Part shown: positions 23,701-34,981 of the stretch, piece after piece
Layout of the letters: every line of letters starts with the position of its first letter
Numbering within the stretch: position 1 is the first letter of the stretch
NCBI GenBank assembly: GCA_022315425.1
Contig: JAIUPT010000036.1
Location: forward strand, 1,054,001-1,118,000
Origin: Pseudevernia furfuracea
Lineage: Eukaryota > Ascomycota > Lecanoromycetes > Lecanorales > Parmeliaceae
Direction of reading: 5' to 3'
DNA: 64,000 bases
The notes under the pieces: model-generated
The model's database searches: none
The model's input: only the letters and a program-made list of their open reading frames with translations
What the model was told of the DNA's origin: nothing
Translations under genes and position numbers: made by a program

Positions 23701-23956
23701 ATCACAATGTTCGACGCGCATTTTCCATCCAATAAACCCACAATTAGTCTCTTGGAAAGCACTGAGAGGCACGGTAGCCGATGAGTTACAATCACACATT
23801 GGAAAATTTATAGAGACTATATCTCTGCGTACTTGGATCTCTAGAGTCCGGAAGGATATCGAGTCTGGAGGCGGAAGTCATGCTTCGGAGAAAGACCTCG
23901 AGACGGCACTTCGAGCGATTCCAGCAGCCATATTACCTGACTTCGAGAATGGCTGA
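20765..23956 (+). pseudogene. Decayed adenylate-forming reductase (NRPS-like, A-T-R)
   Basis: All three domains of a fungal NRPS-like carboxylic acid reductase can be followed in order, but in shifting frames. The adenylation domain runs 20765 to about 22500 and contains the core A3 motif YTSGSTGIPKP, FGASEL, and WQARADDIIVFLNGEKTNP. The thiolation domain has LGMDSLQALVL with the phosphopantetheine serine near 22693. The reductase domain has the NAD(P)-binding ILTGSTAALG, the LLFISSISSV strand, catalytic YAESKYVAEHL, and the HPINPQLVSW segment. Breaks include an in-frame TGA within the FPxFHG motif at about 21515 and frameshifts near 21085, 21940, 22350, 22480, 23070, 23320 and 23715. One intron (about 21524-21596) is still recognisable. 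Normal enzymes load a carboxylic acid and release an aldehyde or alcohol; this copy cannot. Confidence 0.88.
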
Positions 23957-24417
23957 TGTCGCGGAAGTGACTGCATGCGACTTGTTTTATTCTGGCCCTA
24001 GAGGTCTGCAGCGAGTGAATTGCACGCGTAGGCGCGTAGAGGCCCTTTGATTTTTGTGTATATCAACCTTTGCAGAATTAGACATACAAATGCTATTGAT
24101 ACGCGTCTTGCTCCCGCTTGCCAGATGAAGGGTTGCATTTGGAACATGTTACGCGATTGGGAGAGTCCGATTTTGGGAAAAGACCTTAGCAAGTAATAGT
24201 TCCAAAGCAGAGAGAGCGTTCGCAGACGTTTTGATAGCCTCTTTATCGCTTATCAGCTTCTTCCGGCTAAGCGTAAAATTTTGTGCTGTAAATTAACCGT
24301 AGGTACCCGGCTCTCGCTTAACGACAAAATCTTGGCGACTTGGATTTCCCTGCGAGCGCGGCGGAGCCTTGAAAAACGGGTTCCTGGACATCTAGTCAGC
24401 CTAGTAGAACAGTCGTT
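23957..24417. promoter_or_regulatory. Spacer with the SDA1 promoter
   Basis: About 460 bp between the reductase remnant and the SDA1 start. It should hold the SDA1 promoter. No specific element was identified. Confidence 0.4.
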
Positions 24418-26856
24418 ATGGTCAAAAGAAGGATAGGTGCGTTAGAAAAGGTGGATGCAGATCTGTAAGTCCCGGCTAGTCACTGTTACCCTTGAGCAGG
24501 CCCGATTGCTTACCCTTACCTCCAGGTCGAATTTGCAGTACAAAATAAGACGAGATCCCACGTACGCTTAACCCTCATTTAAACGCCATATCTGACGCTG
24601 ACAGCTATATAGCTCATACAAAGAGGAGTTCTTGAATCAATATAGCCAATATGAGCACCAGAGGGAAATATTCTTGCAAGCACCGTCCTCCGCGACAGAC
24701 GACGGCATTGTCTCGATTCGAGACTTGATCGACTTCTTAGCACACGTTGCGGACTGCTACCCACAAGCTACGGCTCAGTTTCCGCAAGATCTGATGCACT
24801 TACTCCACACGCACCATGAAGAGCTAGAATCTGAGTTGCGAGAGAAGGTGGTGGGAAGTCTAGTGCTGCTGCGGAGGAAGGACATCATTGACTCTTCAAC
24901 GTTTGTACAGTCGTCACTGCAATATATCAGAGTACAAGCTGACAAAAATGGCTGTCTAGACTCCTGCATACCCTTTTTCCTATCCTCATCTCAACCCCAA
25001 GCAAATCACTACGGACGCTTCTCTTTCAGAAGATCCTCTCCGACCTAAGAACTTCAAACGTGAAATCTACGAATCACCGCCTCAACCGTACCATACAGAC
25101 TGTTCTTTACAACCTACTCACCTCAGACCGGACATCCTCTAAAGGCCTGTGGGCAGTGAAAATCACACGGGAGCTATGGAAGCGCCAGATATGGACAGAC
25201 CCAAAGGCCGTGGAGATCATGAAAGAAGCTAGCTTGGCGGATAATGAGAAGGTAGTAGTGGGAGGGGTACGGTTCTTTCTGGGTGGCGATAAGGAAAGAG
25301 AAGAGTTGGAAGATGAGAGCAGTGATGACGAAGCTGTCGACATGGGCAGGCTGAAGCACCAGATGGCCATCAACAAGAAAAACAAGAAGAAGGCAAGGAT
25401 GATGGACAATGCTGTCGCCACAGTCAAGAAGAAGGAGAGAAAGAAGAAACAACCACATCCCCTGAATTTCTCCGCCTTCCACCTGCTGCACGACCCGCAA
25501 GGCTTTGCGGAAGCTCTATTCTCCAAGCATCTCCAGAATACGAAGTCGAAACTCATTCTTGAACAGAAACTTCTGGTGCTACAGCTAGTATCTCGGCTTG
25601 TCGGATTGCACAAGCTAACAGTCATAAGCCTTTACTCCTATTTTCTTAAGTATCTTACACCTCGCCAACCATCAGTCACATCCTTCCTAGCGTCGCTAGG
25701 TCAAGCCACCCATAATCTCGTCCCTCCCGATGTCCTTGAGCCTTTAGTGCAGAAGATAGCAAATGAATTCGTTTCTGAAGCGGCGGCAGCTGAAGTCGCA
25801 TCTGCTGGATTGAATGCTATCAGGGAGATATGCGTGCGACAGCCTCTAGCCATGAATGACACTCTCCTTCAAGACCTTGTGATGTACCGGAAGAGTAAGG
25901 ACAAGGGCGTCATGATGGCTGCAAAGGGTCTACTGAGTCTGTATCGAGAGGTTGGGGCAGATATGCTGAAAAAGAGAGATCGAGGAAAAGAGGCAGCCAT
26001 GGGTCTGCGAAGTGGGCAACGTAAAGAGCAAAGGTTCGGTGAAGAAGCTGTGGGCGAGATTGAGGGACTGGAGCTATTGGAGAGATGGAAAGAAGAAGAG
26101 CGACAGCGACAGCGAGTCGAAAAGGGGCTCCCAGCTGAGAGGGGTTCAGATGAGTCAGAAGGCGAAGACGAGGAGGACCCAGGCGATTGGGAAGTCGACG
26201 ATGATGACACAGATGACTCTGGTGGCTGGATCGATGTCGAGAGCGACAAGGAGATTGATATCAGCGATTCAGATGACGATAAGCCAGCTGCTAAGAAGGC
26301 CAAGCTCGACTCTGCTACTTCCAAGGTAGACGACGACAAGGAAAACGCAGAAGACCAAGCCGCGACCACCGCCCTGAAACTCTCCACCCTAGCGACCACC
26401 CGTATTTTAACCCCTGCCGACCTAGCCAAACTTCAGGAACTCCGCCTCTCTGCCAGCATTAACCATCAGCTCCCTGCCTCCCAGCGCAAGCGCGCTGCCC
26501 AACAAGCAGCCGCCCTCCAAGCCCGCCACGCTGATGATCCTCTGACAGCTGCTGAGATCGAGGGTCTAGCATCTCTCTCCAAAAAATCCACCAAAGCCGA
26601 CAAGATTGCTCTAGCTAAAGCTGGCAAAGGTGACGAGAGCGTGCATCAAAGTACACAGGCGAAGCGGAAGGAGAAGAAAGAGGCGTTGGGGAAGAGCACG
26701 ACTAACAAGGAGAAAGCGAGGAAGAAGAATTTTATGATGACGCTGGGGAAAGGGAAGGCGAAGGGAAAGAGAAGTTTGGTTGAGCAGCGGAGGATCTTGA
26801 AGGCGCATGTCGAGCGATCAAAGAGGGGCGGCAAAAGAGGGAACAAGGGGAAGTAG
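24418..26856 (+). CDS. SDA1: Sda1, 60S ribosomal subunit biogenesis factor
   Basis: Sda1 homologue, 755 residues, close to the 767 of the yeast protein. Four exons: 24418-24464, 24526-24561, 24613-24900 and 24960-26856. Introns are 61, 51 and 59 bp and all phases agree. The N-terminus MVKRRIGALEKVDADLSNLQ, with RRDPTSYKEEFL and LRDLIDFLAHVADCYP nearby, is diagnostic. The middle is helical-repeat-like, followed by a long acidic stretch (DEEDPGDWEVDDDDTDDSGGW). The C-terminus is basic and Lys/Arg-rich (KAHVERSKRGGKRGNKGK), as expected for a nucleolar protein. Sda1 is needed for late nuclear maturation and export of pre-60S particles and for passage through START in yeast. It is the first intact gene after the decayed metabolite locus. 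Confidence 0.94.
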
Positions 26857-28221
26857 AAGACCATGGGTGACCCGGGGCAATTTTTCATGCAACCGCGCAG
26901 GACACTAGTTTCTACAACAATGGTCTCTGTTCTCGGGCCTACGAGCTACCTCATCCAGTTTCCATCGGCATAGCCGGCATAGCCTCTCATTTTAGTGGAT
27001 CAAGAGTCTTCCCAGCGGCTCTGACACTAGCTAGACACTTGTGTTGATCGCTTTCGGAAGCCTGCAGCATGGAAGATAACCTGCATGAAATCGGGTACGT
27101 GTGTTTGCCTCATTCTCATCCAGCCGTAAGTCGAGCCCGGCCCCACTTGGCCACGTCTCAATCAAACTCGCCACTGGTGAATGAAAAAACACCCGCCGAA
27201 TATTCATCAAGGAAGAGAAATGCTGTTGTGGTTGCCTAAGCTCAGAAAGACTAAATCACAAAGACGAACAGACCGACCGACCGTTTGGCGCCTTTCTCAA
27301 CCGGTATTTAATGGCCGATAGTGCCATCTGATGGCCTTGTAGCGATCACAAGACGAGTACATGCGGAGAGCAATGTGACAAAGGGTCTCAAGAGCAGGCA
27401 GCCTCTCGGACTTCCTATGTAAACTTTCGTATTTTATTTTTCATTTCCTTTGACCTAGCGCTAAGAGAGCTGTCCCGACCATTGCCTGCTTATGATGATG
27501 ACTCGCGGCATTGGGTACCGATCAATATTTCGATACCGTGTCATCGAAGTGAGCCTGCCAATTGGTCTTCGGCTTTGCAAGCTGCCCCTGATTATGGTCA
27601 CGTCTGCGAGATGTTTGACTAGTGCCCCTTTCAGGGAGTAGCTTGCCTTCCCAAGCAATCCGAACACGGCACGGGGAGGGCAGCTTTCTGATGCCTTCGA
27701 TGATGCTTTCCCCGTTTATCACTTTTTGGTAGTTCGTCGCAGGATGCGTTTTTGTGAAGTAACTCGGCTACTGTGGCAGCTGGCGAGGACCTTAATACAA
27801 TCTCATCGAGCCTAGCCAGAACGCCGCAGTACTCAATCTGGACCAATCGTCGCAGGGACCTATGATGCTAGAATCGTTTACACGGCTTTTCCAAACCTGT
27901 GACGAGCCTATGGGTTTCTCGTAGGTCTGCCTACGTTATCGTGCATCTGATTTGGGTCCTTTTCTCCCGTCAGCGAATGGTTGACTTACGGTCTTGTACT
28001 TTTTGAATGATGACAAACCATGGGCAGCTACAGTAGAACTATCATTTATGGAACCGTGGAGGGAATGAAAAGCTGTGATAAGCACCCGGGCCTGACGATG
28101 CTAAACTTCTCCAAAAGTATCTAGACATGCATGAATTGCAAACTCTCTGCAACATGAGTTTTAAACTCCCTCCGATCTCGTTTAACTTCCATGTTTTAAC
28201 AGTTTTTCTCAATACTCAAGC
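26857..28221. other. Intergenic region, no gene supported
   Basis: About 1.4 kb downstream of SDA1. Overlapping short minus-strand ORFs at 27461-27846 show nothing recognisable. No repeats of note. Confidence 0.5.
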
Positions 28222-28500
28222 ATGCCTCGCCACGAGGACGAAGAAGGAGTCACGATCCTAACCTACTTTCTCTCTCGCGGACTCGTGTCTCATGACCTAG
28301 AAATGGGTCACAAGACCTCTCCGCCACAAGCAGTCTTAACAGGCTCGATTAAGTCGGTGGAGATGTAGAGGAGCAGGGCCGGGCTGGGCTGGGCAAAGTT
28401 CGTCTAGAGGAGTGGGACCGGCCTGTTACCGCAGACTTTCTTGTAGCTCAAACCAACGACACGGATTACTTCTCGAATATGATTTGGCTAGGCTACAAGG
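28222..28500 (+). pseudogene. Broken small MPR-family ORF
   Basis: An ATG ORF of 48 codons begins MPRHEDEEGVTILTYFLSRG and ends at a TAG at 28366-28368. A second frame directly after it reads GLGKVRLEEWDRPVTADFLV and continues to NMIWLGYKEQERRAE before a stop near 28494. Placed together these match the layout of the intact small gene at 29801: MPR start, an ILTYFLSRG / VAVWFLSRG strand, then WDxxxxxDF(L/I). They also match a family of short, lineage-expanded fungal proteins recalled from other genomes. Joining the halves needs a one-base frame change and no splice site fits, so this looks like a disrupted paralogue. Function is unknown. Confidence 0.5.
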
Positions 28501-29754
28501 AGCAAGAGCGTCGTGCCGAATGCTCTCGTTGACATGTACTTTGCTAATATCCCCATACGCAGTACAGAGACGAGTCTCCCGGGGCCCCCTGTGGAAATAT
28601 GCAAGAAATGTAAAGGGACCCAGACACTCTTGCGAACACCCCTTATGACCCCTACGGTGATACTACCAATACATCTATAGCTCGAGACAGTGGGTCTAAC
28701 AGTCGTGCCGATGGAGCGAGTGGAGCGGCATATGGCTGTAGAAGACATTCGAAATAAACCGGGAAGCTTTTGAAGTAGAGAATGTTGGCGAGTCGGAGCT
28801 GTCAGGTGCTCAGATAGTCAATCCAAGTTTGTAGCATTTCTTGGGTTTGTTCTTTTTCCCTGCTGGATCGATGCCTACACTGATAGTCAGCTGACGTAGA
28901 AATTGCTCTCATTGCATGTCTCCCTCAACCGACGGAACGACGAATAATCGGCTGATTCTGCCATTCCCTCCAATGGTTTACGAATGTCTAATCCTGCTGC
29001 ACGGTTGATCCTTTTACACCATGGACGGCCTATTCATAGCATGCTTGTTTCCCCAAAGGTCTCTCATGCAACTAGTGCTTCGCAAATATTTGATGGGGCT
29101 ATGCATTGAAGCTCCAATCATGAGACTTGGCAACCGCTCATACTCCTCCAACTGCATGGCTGGACAATGCTTCACAACAAGACGTGCTTGGACCACACCT
29201 ATGCTCCTAGCGCTGCTTCCAGGCCTAATAACGAATCAGAGACTCGGTGATACTAATCCATAGCCTAGTAAATAAAACGTTGCCAGCTACCTGCAGCCCA
29301 AGACCACTATTATCAGGAGCTACTCTCGATATCCGCACACATGTGACCTGTCGGCCTTGCTCCATGGCTGCCTTAATATTGTATCGGATATCAGCGGATG
29401 CTTGTTGTTCAGGCTTCCATCGGCAGAATTAACTGTCCACCATGTTGAGTGGTGGATGTCGTTATGCAGCTGCAGCAAATAAATGGGACGTCCAGAAATG
29501 GAAAGTGGAGGATTGAGAAATTGCCACAGGGTCCTGTCGAAGCTTGCATCCTGGTGAAACTGACTTCCCAACTTCCTGTAGGTACGTTCAGTACGAGCTG
29601 CGAGCCTTTCATACATTGGTATAAAGCCCCCCTGCGACACGCATTCTTCTAACGTTCACACAACATCTCCGTCTTGGAACCTTTTCAGCATACAATCTTT
29701 CTCCAGTGTCAACAGACAGACCTTTCAGACCTCCTTCATAACTCCCAATCCACC
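28501..29754. other. Intergenic region, no gene supported
   Basis: About 1.25 kb between the two small MPR-type ORFs. Opposing short ORFs at 29320-29652 cover the same DNA in different frames and none is recognised. It must include the promoter of the gene at 29801. Confidence 0.45.
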
Positions 29755-29799
29755 ATCCTCGACATCCTCGACATCCTCGACATCCTCGACATCCTCGAT
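29755..29799. repeat. Tandem 9-bp repeat, five units
   Basis: Five perfect or near-perfect copies of atcctcgac end one base before the ATG of the small gene at 29801. The repeat is therefore part of its 5' UTR or promoter. Confidence 0.9.
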
Positions 29800-29800
29800 C

Positions 29801-30348
29801 ATGCCTCGCTACGAGGTACCATGGCCGTGGAAGCCGCAAGAAGAAATCGTCGCCGTCTGGTTCCTCTCCAGAGGAATCGAGGTTCCCGACGTAGCACGTA
29901 TCATGACGCACCGGCTCCGAAGTCCACCTCGCGACAAGAGGAACATCACTCTCTATATGGACAGGTTCTTCAACCCTTCTCTTGCCCGGCAAGGCTACCG
30001 ACAAGTGTGCACACCGGGCATGCTCGACTGGGACAAGGATGCTGTTGACGACTTCATCATCCGTATGACCCCTTACAGATACCGTTTAGATGACCTCCTC
30101 CGGTTCCGAAACGAAGACAACTGGCTGCTTGTGGAGGTAAGGCCCCCCCCCCTCCCTAGCTACTCCTATCCGTCGGCACGTCCTTTTTTGCTAATTAGCA
30201 ACCGTGTTTGCAGTACCATCGACTCAACGTACCTCTTCGAGAAGTCTTCAGCGTGACGGGTATGCAAGGCGAGTTGGATAGCTGCCTCGGGAAACATCGC
30301 ATGTCCTGGGGTGATCCACCTCGACGTGGAGGGCGTCGCTTCTTTTGA
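29801..30348 (+). CDS. Small MPR-family protein of unknown function
   Basis: Predicted 156-residue protein from two exons (29801-30136 and 30214-30348) joined by a 77-bp GT-AG intron, phase 0. It starts MPRYEVPWPWKPQEEIVAVWF, followed by LSRGIEVPDVARIMTHR, and later DWDKDAVDDFIIRMTP and DLLRFRNEDNWLLVE. The C-terminus is basic (RRGGRRFF). The pattern of a short acidic/aromatic start, an SRG helix and a WDxxAVDDF helix resembles small fungal proteins that occur as expanded families. The first part recalls a SANT/Myb-like helix-turn-helix, but that is only a guess. No signal peptide or membrane helix. A broken relative lies 1.6 kb upstream. The intron contains a run of about ten C residues. Confidence 0.65.
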
Positions 30349-33300
30349 GGAGCCGCTCTGCGAAAGCAGTTGAGTCCTCATGCAGCCTCTGTTTGACTGG
30401 TCTCTTACTGATGGTCCTGTGGTAGTGCCGGTACTCTACAGGCCCCTATGAAAAAGCTCCTGGCCGGCGGATATCTGCGAGAGCACTGGGACCATCTTCA
30501 CCGAGAGACATGCAAGCGTTGACAATCCTGCTTTTCCCCCTTTCCAGCGTGATGGACGGAATTTGTGAGGCAAGGGAGGATAGTCTTTCGATACTTAGCA
30601 AAGAATTCATGTGGTTACACATTTCTAGAGGCGGTGTGTCACGCCGTGCTCCAACGTTCAAATGATCATATTGTCATCACAAGACCTCTGCGTTCCTCAC
30701 AGCCTCAGCTGAAAAGCCATCTGATCCCCAAGCCGTTTCCCTTCCATCTATGTATCCATCCACCACCAGGCAAAAAACTCAGTGACCTTCCGCAGCATAC
30801 CTCAACCCAGTGGCTTTGGCGCGTTTCTAAACCTTCTACAGAAGGATGATGACAACGCAGAATATATCGCTACGAACGACTGCTCGCTATTAAGTCCGTG
30901 CACGGTTTTCAAATAACTCTCAGAGCAGCCGGTTGGCGGACCTTTTTTTCTTCTTCTTTTCTTGCGTTTTCGTTTGAGGTCGCGTGAGGCTTCGGTTTTA
31001 AATTGTTTGCTTTCTGTCATCCAACAGTATTCGGAACGGGGGGAACAATCATCGCAAAAACTGCTTTCGTGTCCGTCCCCCTCCCCCGCGGTTTATTTCC
31101 CACTTCTGGATTTGTTGACGCCGCCGCGGGATCAGATGCTATGAGCGAGCAGTGAAGTGAGGGAAAGACCTTCCACCGTTCGCTGCCAAGAGGCTGCGAA
31201 CATTGTAGAGGAGCGATTTGTGTGGAGTTCACGCCTGGGAGGTATGCGGAATGGGAGGTTGTTTGATCGGTTGCAGAGCGAGCAAATAAACAAACAGACG
31301 AACAAGTGATGAATGGGTGAGCTTATGCTATCTTGCAGGATACTACGCGTCTCGTTCCTGGAGGTCCGCGGCGGGGGATGGGCTTCCTGCTTTTTTTTTA
31401 CGGTTTGGTTTTGGCAGTCTCTTCAGCTTTCATCCTGGGGGGCAATCGATGACCTTCAGACACTCGTTCTGCCTTGACTGCGTGCGTTCGCCTGCTTGGA
31501 AAAAAAGTTTTCAACAAAGATGGAAAGCACCACCGAGCAAATTACCTGTTCGAGCCTGGTTCAGTATGTCACCGCGCTTGCATCGCCCAAACGAACTCAT
31601 GAACTCTAGAGCACGACGCTGAAGCAATCTTCGATGAGAACGGATATCGCAATAGCAGCTCAGCTGTCTGTGGAGCAGTGTTCAAGGTTCGTCTCCTCGC
31701 TATTCCAAGAAGGGAGGCTGAGAGGATCTTCATGGAAGAAGTTCTGCAGAAGGCGTGCTTGCGCGCTGACTATGGCAGGTACTGGCCGGCTTACAAAAAC
31801 GCAACCCTCCGGCGAACCGGGAGAGATTATAGCTGATCGTAAAAGTACGCAGCAGGGATCACAATTATTGACACCATGGCCTCCGGGACATGCGCTAACG
31901 GCGTGTATGTAGGTGGACTTGAATGGAGTTCCCTGCCGAATGGACGTTTCGACTGCAAGCTTGAATGTTTGCGGCTGGGCTTCAGCTTTTTTGACGATAA
32001 GAATGAGGACAGCGGGGTCTACATCTTGGAGGTCCTCAACGGGTTGATTGGCCACGACATGGCTTTGGGCTGAGGGGAGGAGGGAGGTTGTGTTATAAGC
32101 TCGGGTACGGGAAAACTCACCCCATATGCTCGAATTCAACGCGGCGAGACAGGAAGGGAGGCTGCTGAGATGAGGGCCCGGAGGATTGGATAGATCTTGA
32201 AGAGAGATGTGAACTCGCTCTCTTTATTACATACCCGAGTGAGAGGACGATTACAAGATATTGTCGACATGCGCCAATAAGGGGATGAACGTTGCGAGGA
32301 AGGAGCCTTTGTTTGAGTGAGTGGAAACAACTGTTCAAGGAGTTCTTTGAGAACGCTGCAAAACGGGTAGCAAGCCCGGTAGGTCTAATCCCGATGGCAG
32401 CATCAACGTAGGATTACATTGAGCGCAGTGCAGTCCCAGTTGATATGTGATAGCATCTTGACTTTACTTTAGTCGTTCTTGCCAAAACAGAGCCTATGAG
32501 AGACGACAGAATGCTGGAACCCTTGGGCGATATACATGGCTGAGCGAAGACGATACCGTAATGGCAAGAGTTCGTGAACAACGTTGGGAGCGAGAGGGTG
32601 ATCAGCTGGATTGCAAACGACGATGTTTGCAACAATGAGTCGTGGCCTGAAAAGATTTCGTCTACGAAAACCACTGGCGCCGCGATATGACATCCACAAA
32701 GGGCCTTCACCGAAAGCGAGCTGCCGAACGAATTCTTTACCTTGAAGGCGACGATGACATACCCGGTTTCCCAGGTCAGAGAACGGGATCGGATTGCACC
32801 ATTGTTCGCAATCACTAAGCCGTGTCGCATTCTCATTCAGTATACGAACCACGAACGAAGACGGGAATGATGGAACAAGCGGCACCTGAAGGACAAGGGG
32901 ATGACTAAATATCAGATTTACGGGCTCTTGTGCGCACGAACGGGACCTGAGGGTTCAAGAAAAGGAGACGTGGGTGACTTGTGTGATGGCGTAGATTAGA
33001 GTACAAAAGGCGGATAGCCCATCTTTTGGGATTGGTAGCTTATTAGCATGAGGGGTTTTTTCTCCAAGGGTGCATTGCAAGATTGAATATTATTACGAGA
33101 CTGGATATGGAAAATGAAAGTTGAACGTAAAGCATAGGGGGGGGGGGGGGGGGGGGGTTGAGGCACCAATTCCAGAACCTCCTTTCCCTTTTGCGCATAG
33201 GATATGTTCTTGGGCATACAAACCCCTTGCGCGAGCGGCATGGACTATGTACTGTTATGTCCTTTTGGAAGAGAACAGCGCTCGCTTGCGGAGGGTGCGT

Positions 33301-34111
33301 TCGGGGCTGCCCCTCCGACTCTAAGCGGTTTTTACTTTCCAGCCTCAATGTTCGGACCCGGTCAGAATGCCTTAGCCGGAGAGCTCGACGTGAACTCGCA
33401 GTATACTGGTTTGGTGTAGAGCTTGCGGCCTCGCGCCTTTTACAGACTCGATGTTGACATCGTCTTGTGGCTTTGTATATCTGACCAGTAGGGTTTTCCA
33501 CACCTAGAATACTATAATGGCTACTATCAAATACTTTAGCAGTAAGTCGGTCTCCCCATATCGTATGGATCAAGAGACATTCATCATCCAAGCCGTTCTA
33601 CTCTCCCATTTTGCGATACATCGAAAGTTCTGCACCTTCGCCCTAAGACTGTACATTGATAAAGCGATGCCTCGCCCACCGAGTAAGCATCTGAATCCAA
33701 CAGAGCAACCATGTTGGTTCTCTTTCCCTCTTTCTCTTTGCACCGCCAGCGGGAGGCAATTTGTCTATGGTTTGTTTACGAGTTGTCAGATGTGGAAGGG
33801 TTTACCGTGAGTCCCTTTGCCCTGTCCCAGTATGAGCACTAACACGGTCTTTCAAAACCGTCGAGATGCACAATTGCGCTTCGTATAACCACTGCACATA
33901 CTCCGGGTCCAGTTCTTTTGCTGCATTCGGGTAGATCCTCCAATTGAAATTGCAGACCGAGCGAAATGGTAGCACGACGAAGTTTCCTGGAGGTACGTAA
34001 AGACCCCACGGAGAAACAGCAACTACATCTGAAGCTCTATCAAGGAGTTCGCTTTCTTCAACGCCGCTCTCTGTTCCGTCCCACGAAGCTCGAGCTGTCC
34101 CCTCTGTATGT
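30349..34111. other. Gene-poor region
   Basis: About 3.8 kb with no supportable gene. It has several overlapping medium ORFs on both strands: 31660-32139 (-, opens with TTG, not ATG), 32414-32885 (-, two frames), and 33043-33591 (-). None carries recognisable motifs. A 21-base G run lies at 33137-33157. Downstream exons of the NLR fragment could extend into 33.8-34.1 kb, but this could not be established. Confidence 0.45.
33137..33157. repeat. Poly-G tract (21 G)
   Basis: Uninterrupted run of 21 G on the plus strand, seen directly. Exact length may be unreliable in sequencing. Confidence 0.85.
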
Positions 34112-34981
34112 TTACGTGTTGCGCTGCTTCTTCAGATCTTCCACGCTCAAGAGCGATTGCCGCATGCACTCTGAAAATGCTGGCGTGATGGAGCGATGAT
34201 TCCCCCGTGCGAGGCCGTAAATTCCAAGCGCCGTCTGTATTTTAATCTCGGCGTCATGGTCTCTCGATCGTTCCAAGTAGTACCTGCTAAAACTCAGCAA
34301 ATTTCCAAACCACCGCGAGCACTAGGATATGGCACACCAAGATGCCTCAGTCAGGAGCATTGCAAATGCGATGGTAGCGCATACTTCTACCATGTTGTCG
34401 TCAAAATGGTAGAAGATTTGTTCTAGTCTCGCTATATTGTGGACAAGCTCATCACGTTGGCCCCAAACATTGACCCTTGCGTATTGCACGTACTCCAGAA
34501 GCTGCGGTGTTTGACTCAAACATACTTCGTAATCAGTATCCGGCGCGGTAGCCGCTGTGAAGTCTTCCTGATCCAGTGTGCCGTCTGGAACGCATATCAT
34601 CCGTGGCCACAGTTCGGTCAAAACCTTCACCATTGCGTTAAAAAGCGGGGGGATGAGGCCGGTTGGTTGTAGATCGGCCAGGACACTCGTCTGTGTCTCA
34701 GGCGTCATGCAAAATATCGTATCTTCTTCGCTTAACTGAATAAGCGACGCATTCACCAGCTCAGCGCAAGCTTCAGTGTGGGCGGCCGCCGTGGTTGGAA
34801 AGTTGAACATAAGCTCCTCATTCTTTATCGCAAACAGTTGTTTCAGAGGCTCGAAGAGGCCTTTTTGAAGGTGTTTAGGGTCCAGGAAAGCCATGACTCG
34901 TAAGGTACTCAAAGCCTCCGGCGAAAGCACCTTCTTGCCAGTTGCGAGGAAAGGCGATACTATTTTCGGCTCATAATCCAT
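34112..34981 (-). CDS. Truncated NLR-type TPR protein
   Basis: Open frame of 271 codons from two exons, 34981-34338 and 34283-34112, joined by a 54-bp intron (donor GTGTGC, acceptor CAG). The start LSPEALSTLRVMAFLDPKHLQ, followed by LFEPLKQLF and then ELVNASLIQLSEEDT, matches the winged-helix end of fungal NB-ARC/NACHT proteins. The remainder, including LLEYVQYARVNVWGQRDELVHNIARL and RDHDAEIKIQTALGIYGLA, looks like the first TPR helices. There is no nucleotide-binding domain upstream: an in-frame TAA lies directly before the ATG. It is therefore a 5'-truncated or remnant fungal STAND receptor, the class involved in non-self recognition. The C-terminus may continue through another splice (the stop sits in a GTAAAC donor-like context). 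Part of it is duplicated at 11.1-11.35 kb. Confidence 0.6.

Noticed and set aside
20765..23956. Reading the reductase region as an intact gene with many introns
   Set aside because: Only one break (about 21524-21596) has proper GT-AG ends and correct phase. The others are single-base shifts inside conserved motifs, and a TGA lies in the FPxFHG motif.
25107..26429. Long minus-strand ORFs within SDA1
   Set aside because: Ser-rich antisense shadows of the Asp/Glu/Lys-rich SDA1 coding sequence.
31660..32139. 159-codon minus-strand ORF
   Set aside because: Opens with TTG rather than ATG and has no recognised domain. A GTGAGT...CAG intron-like stretch exists, but no convincing upstream exon was found.
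32414..32885. Two overlapping minus-strand ORFs of about 140 codons
   Set aside because: They overlap in different frames; the longer-reaching one starts at GTG. Neither has a motif or signal.
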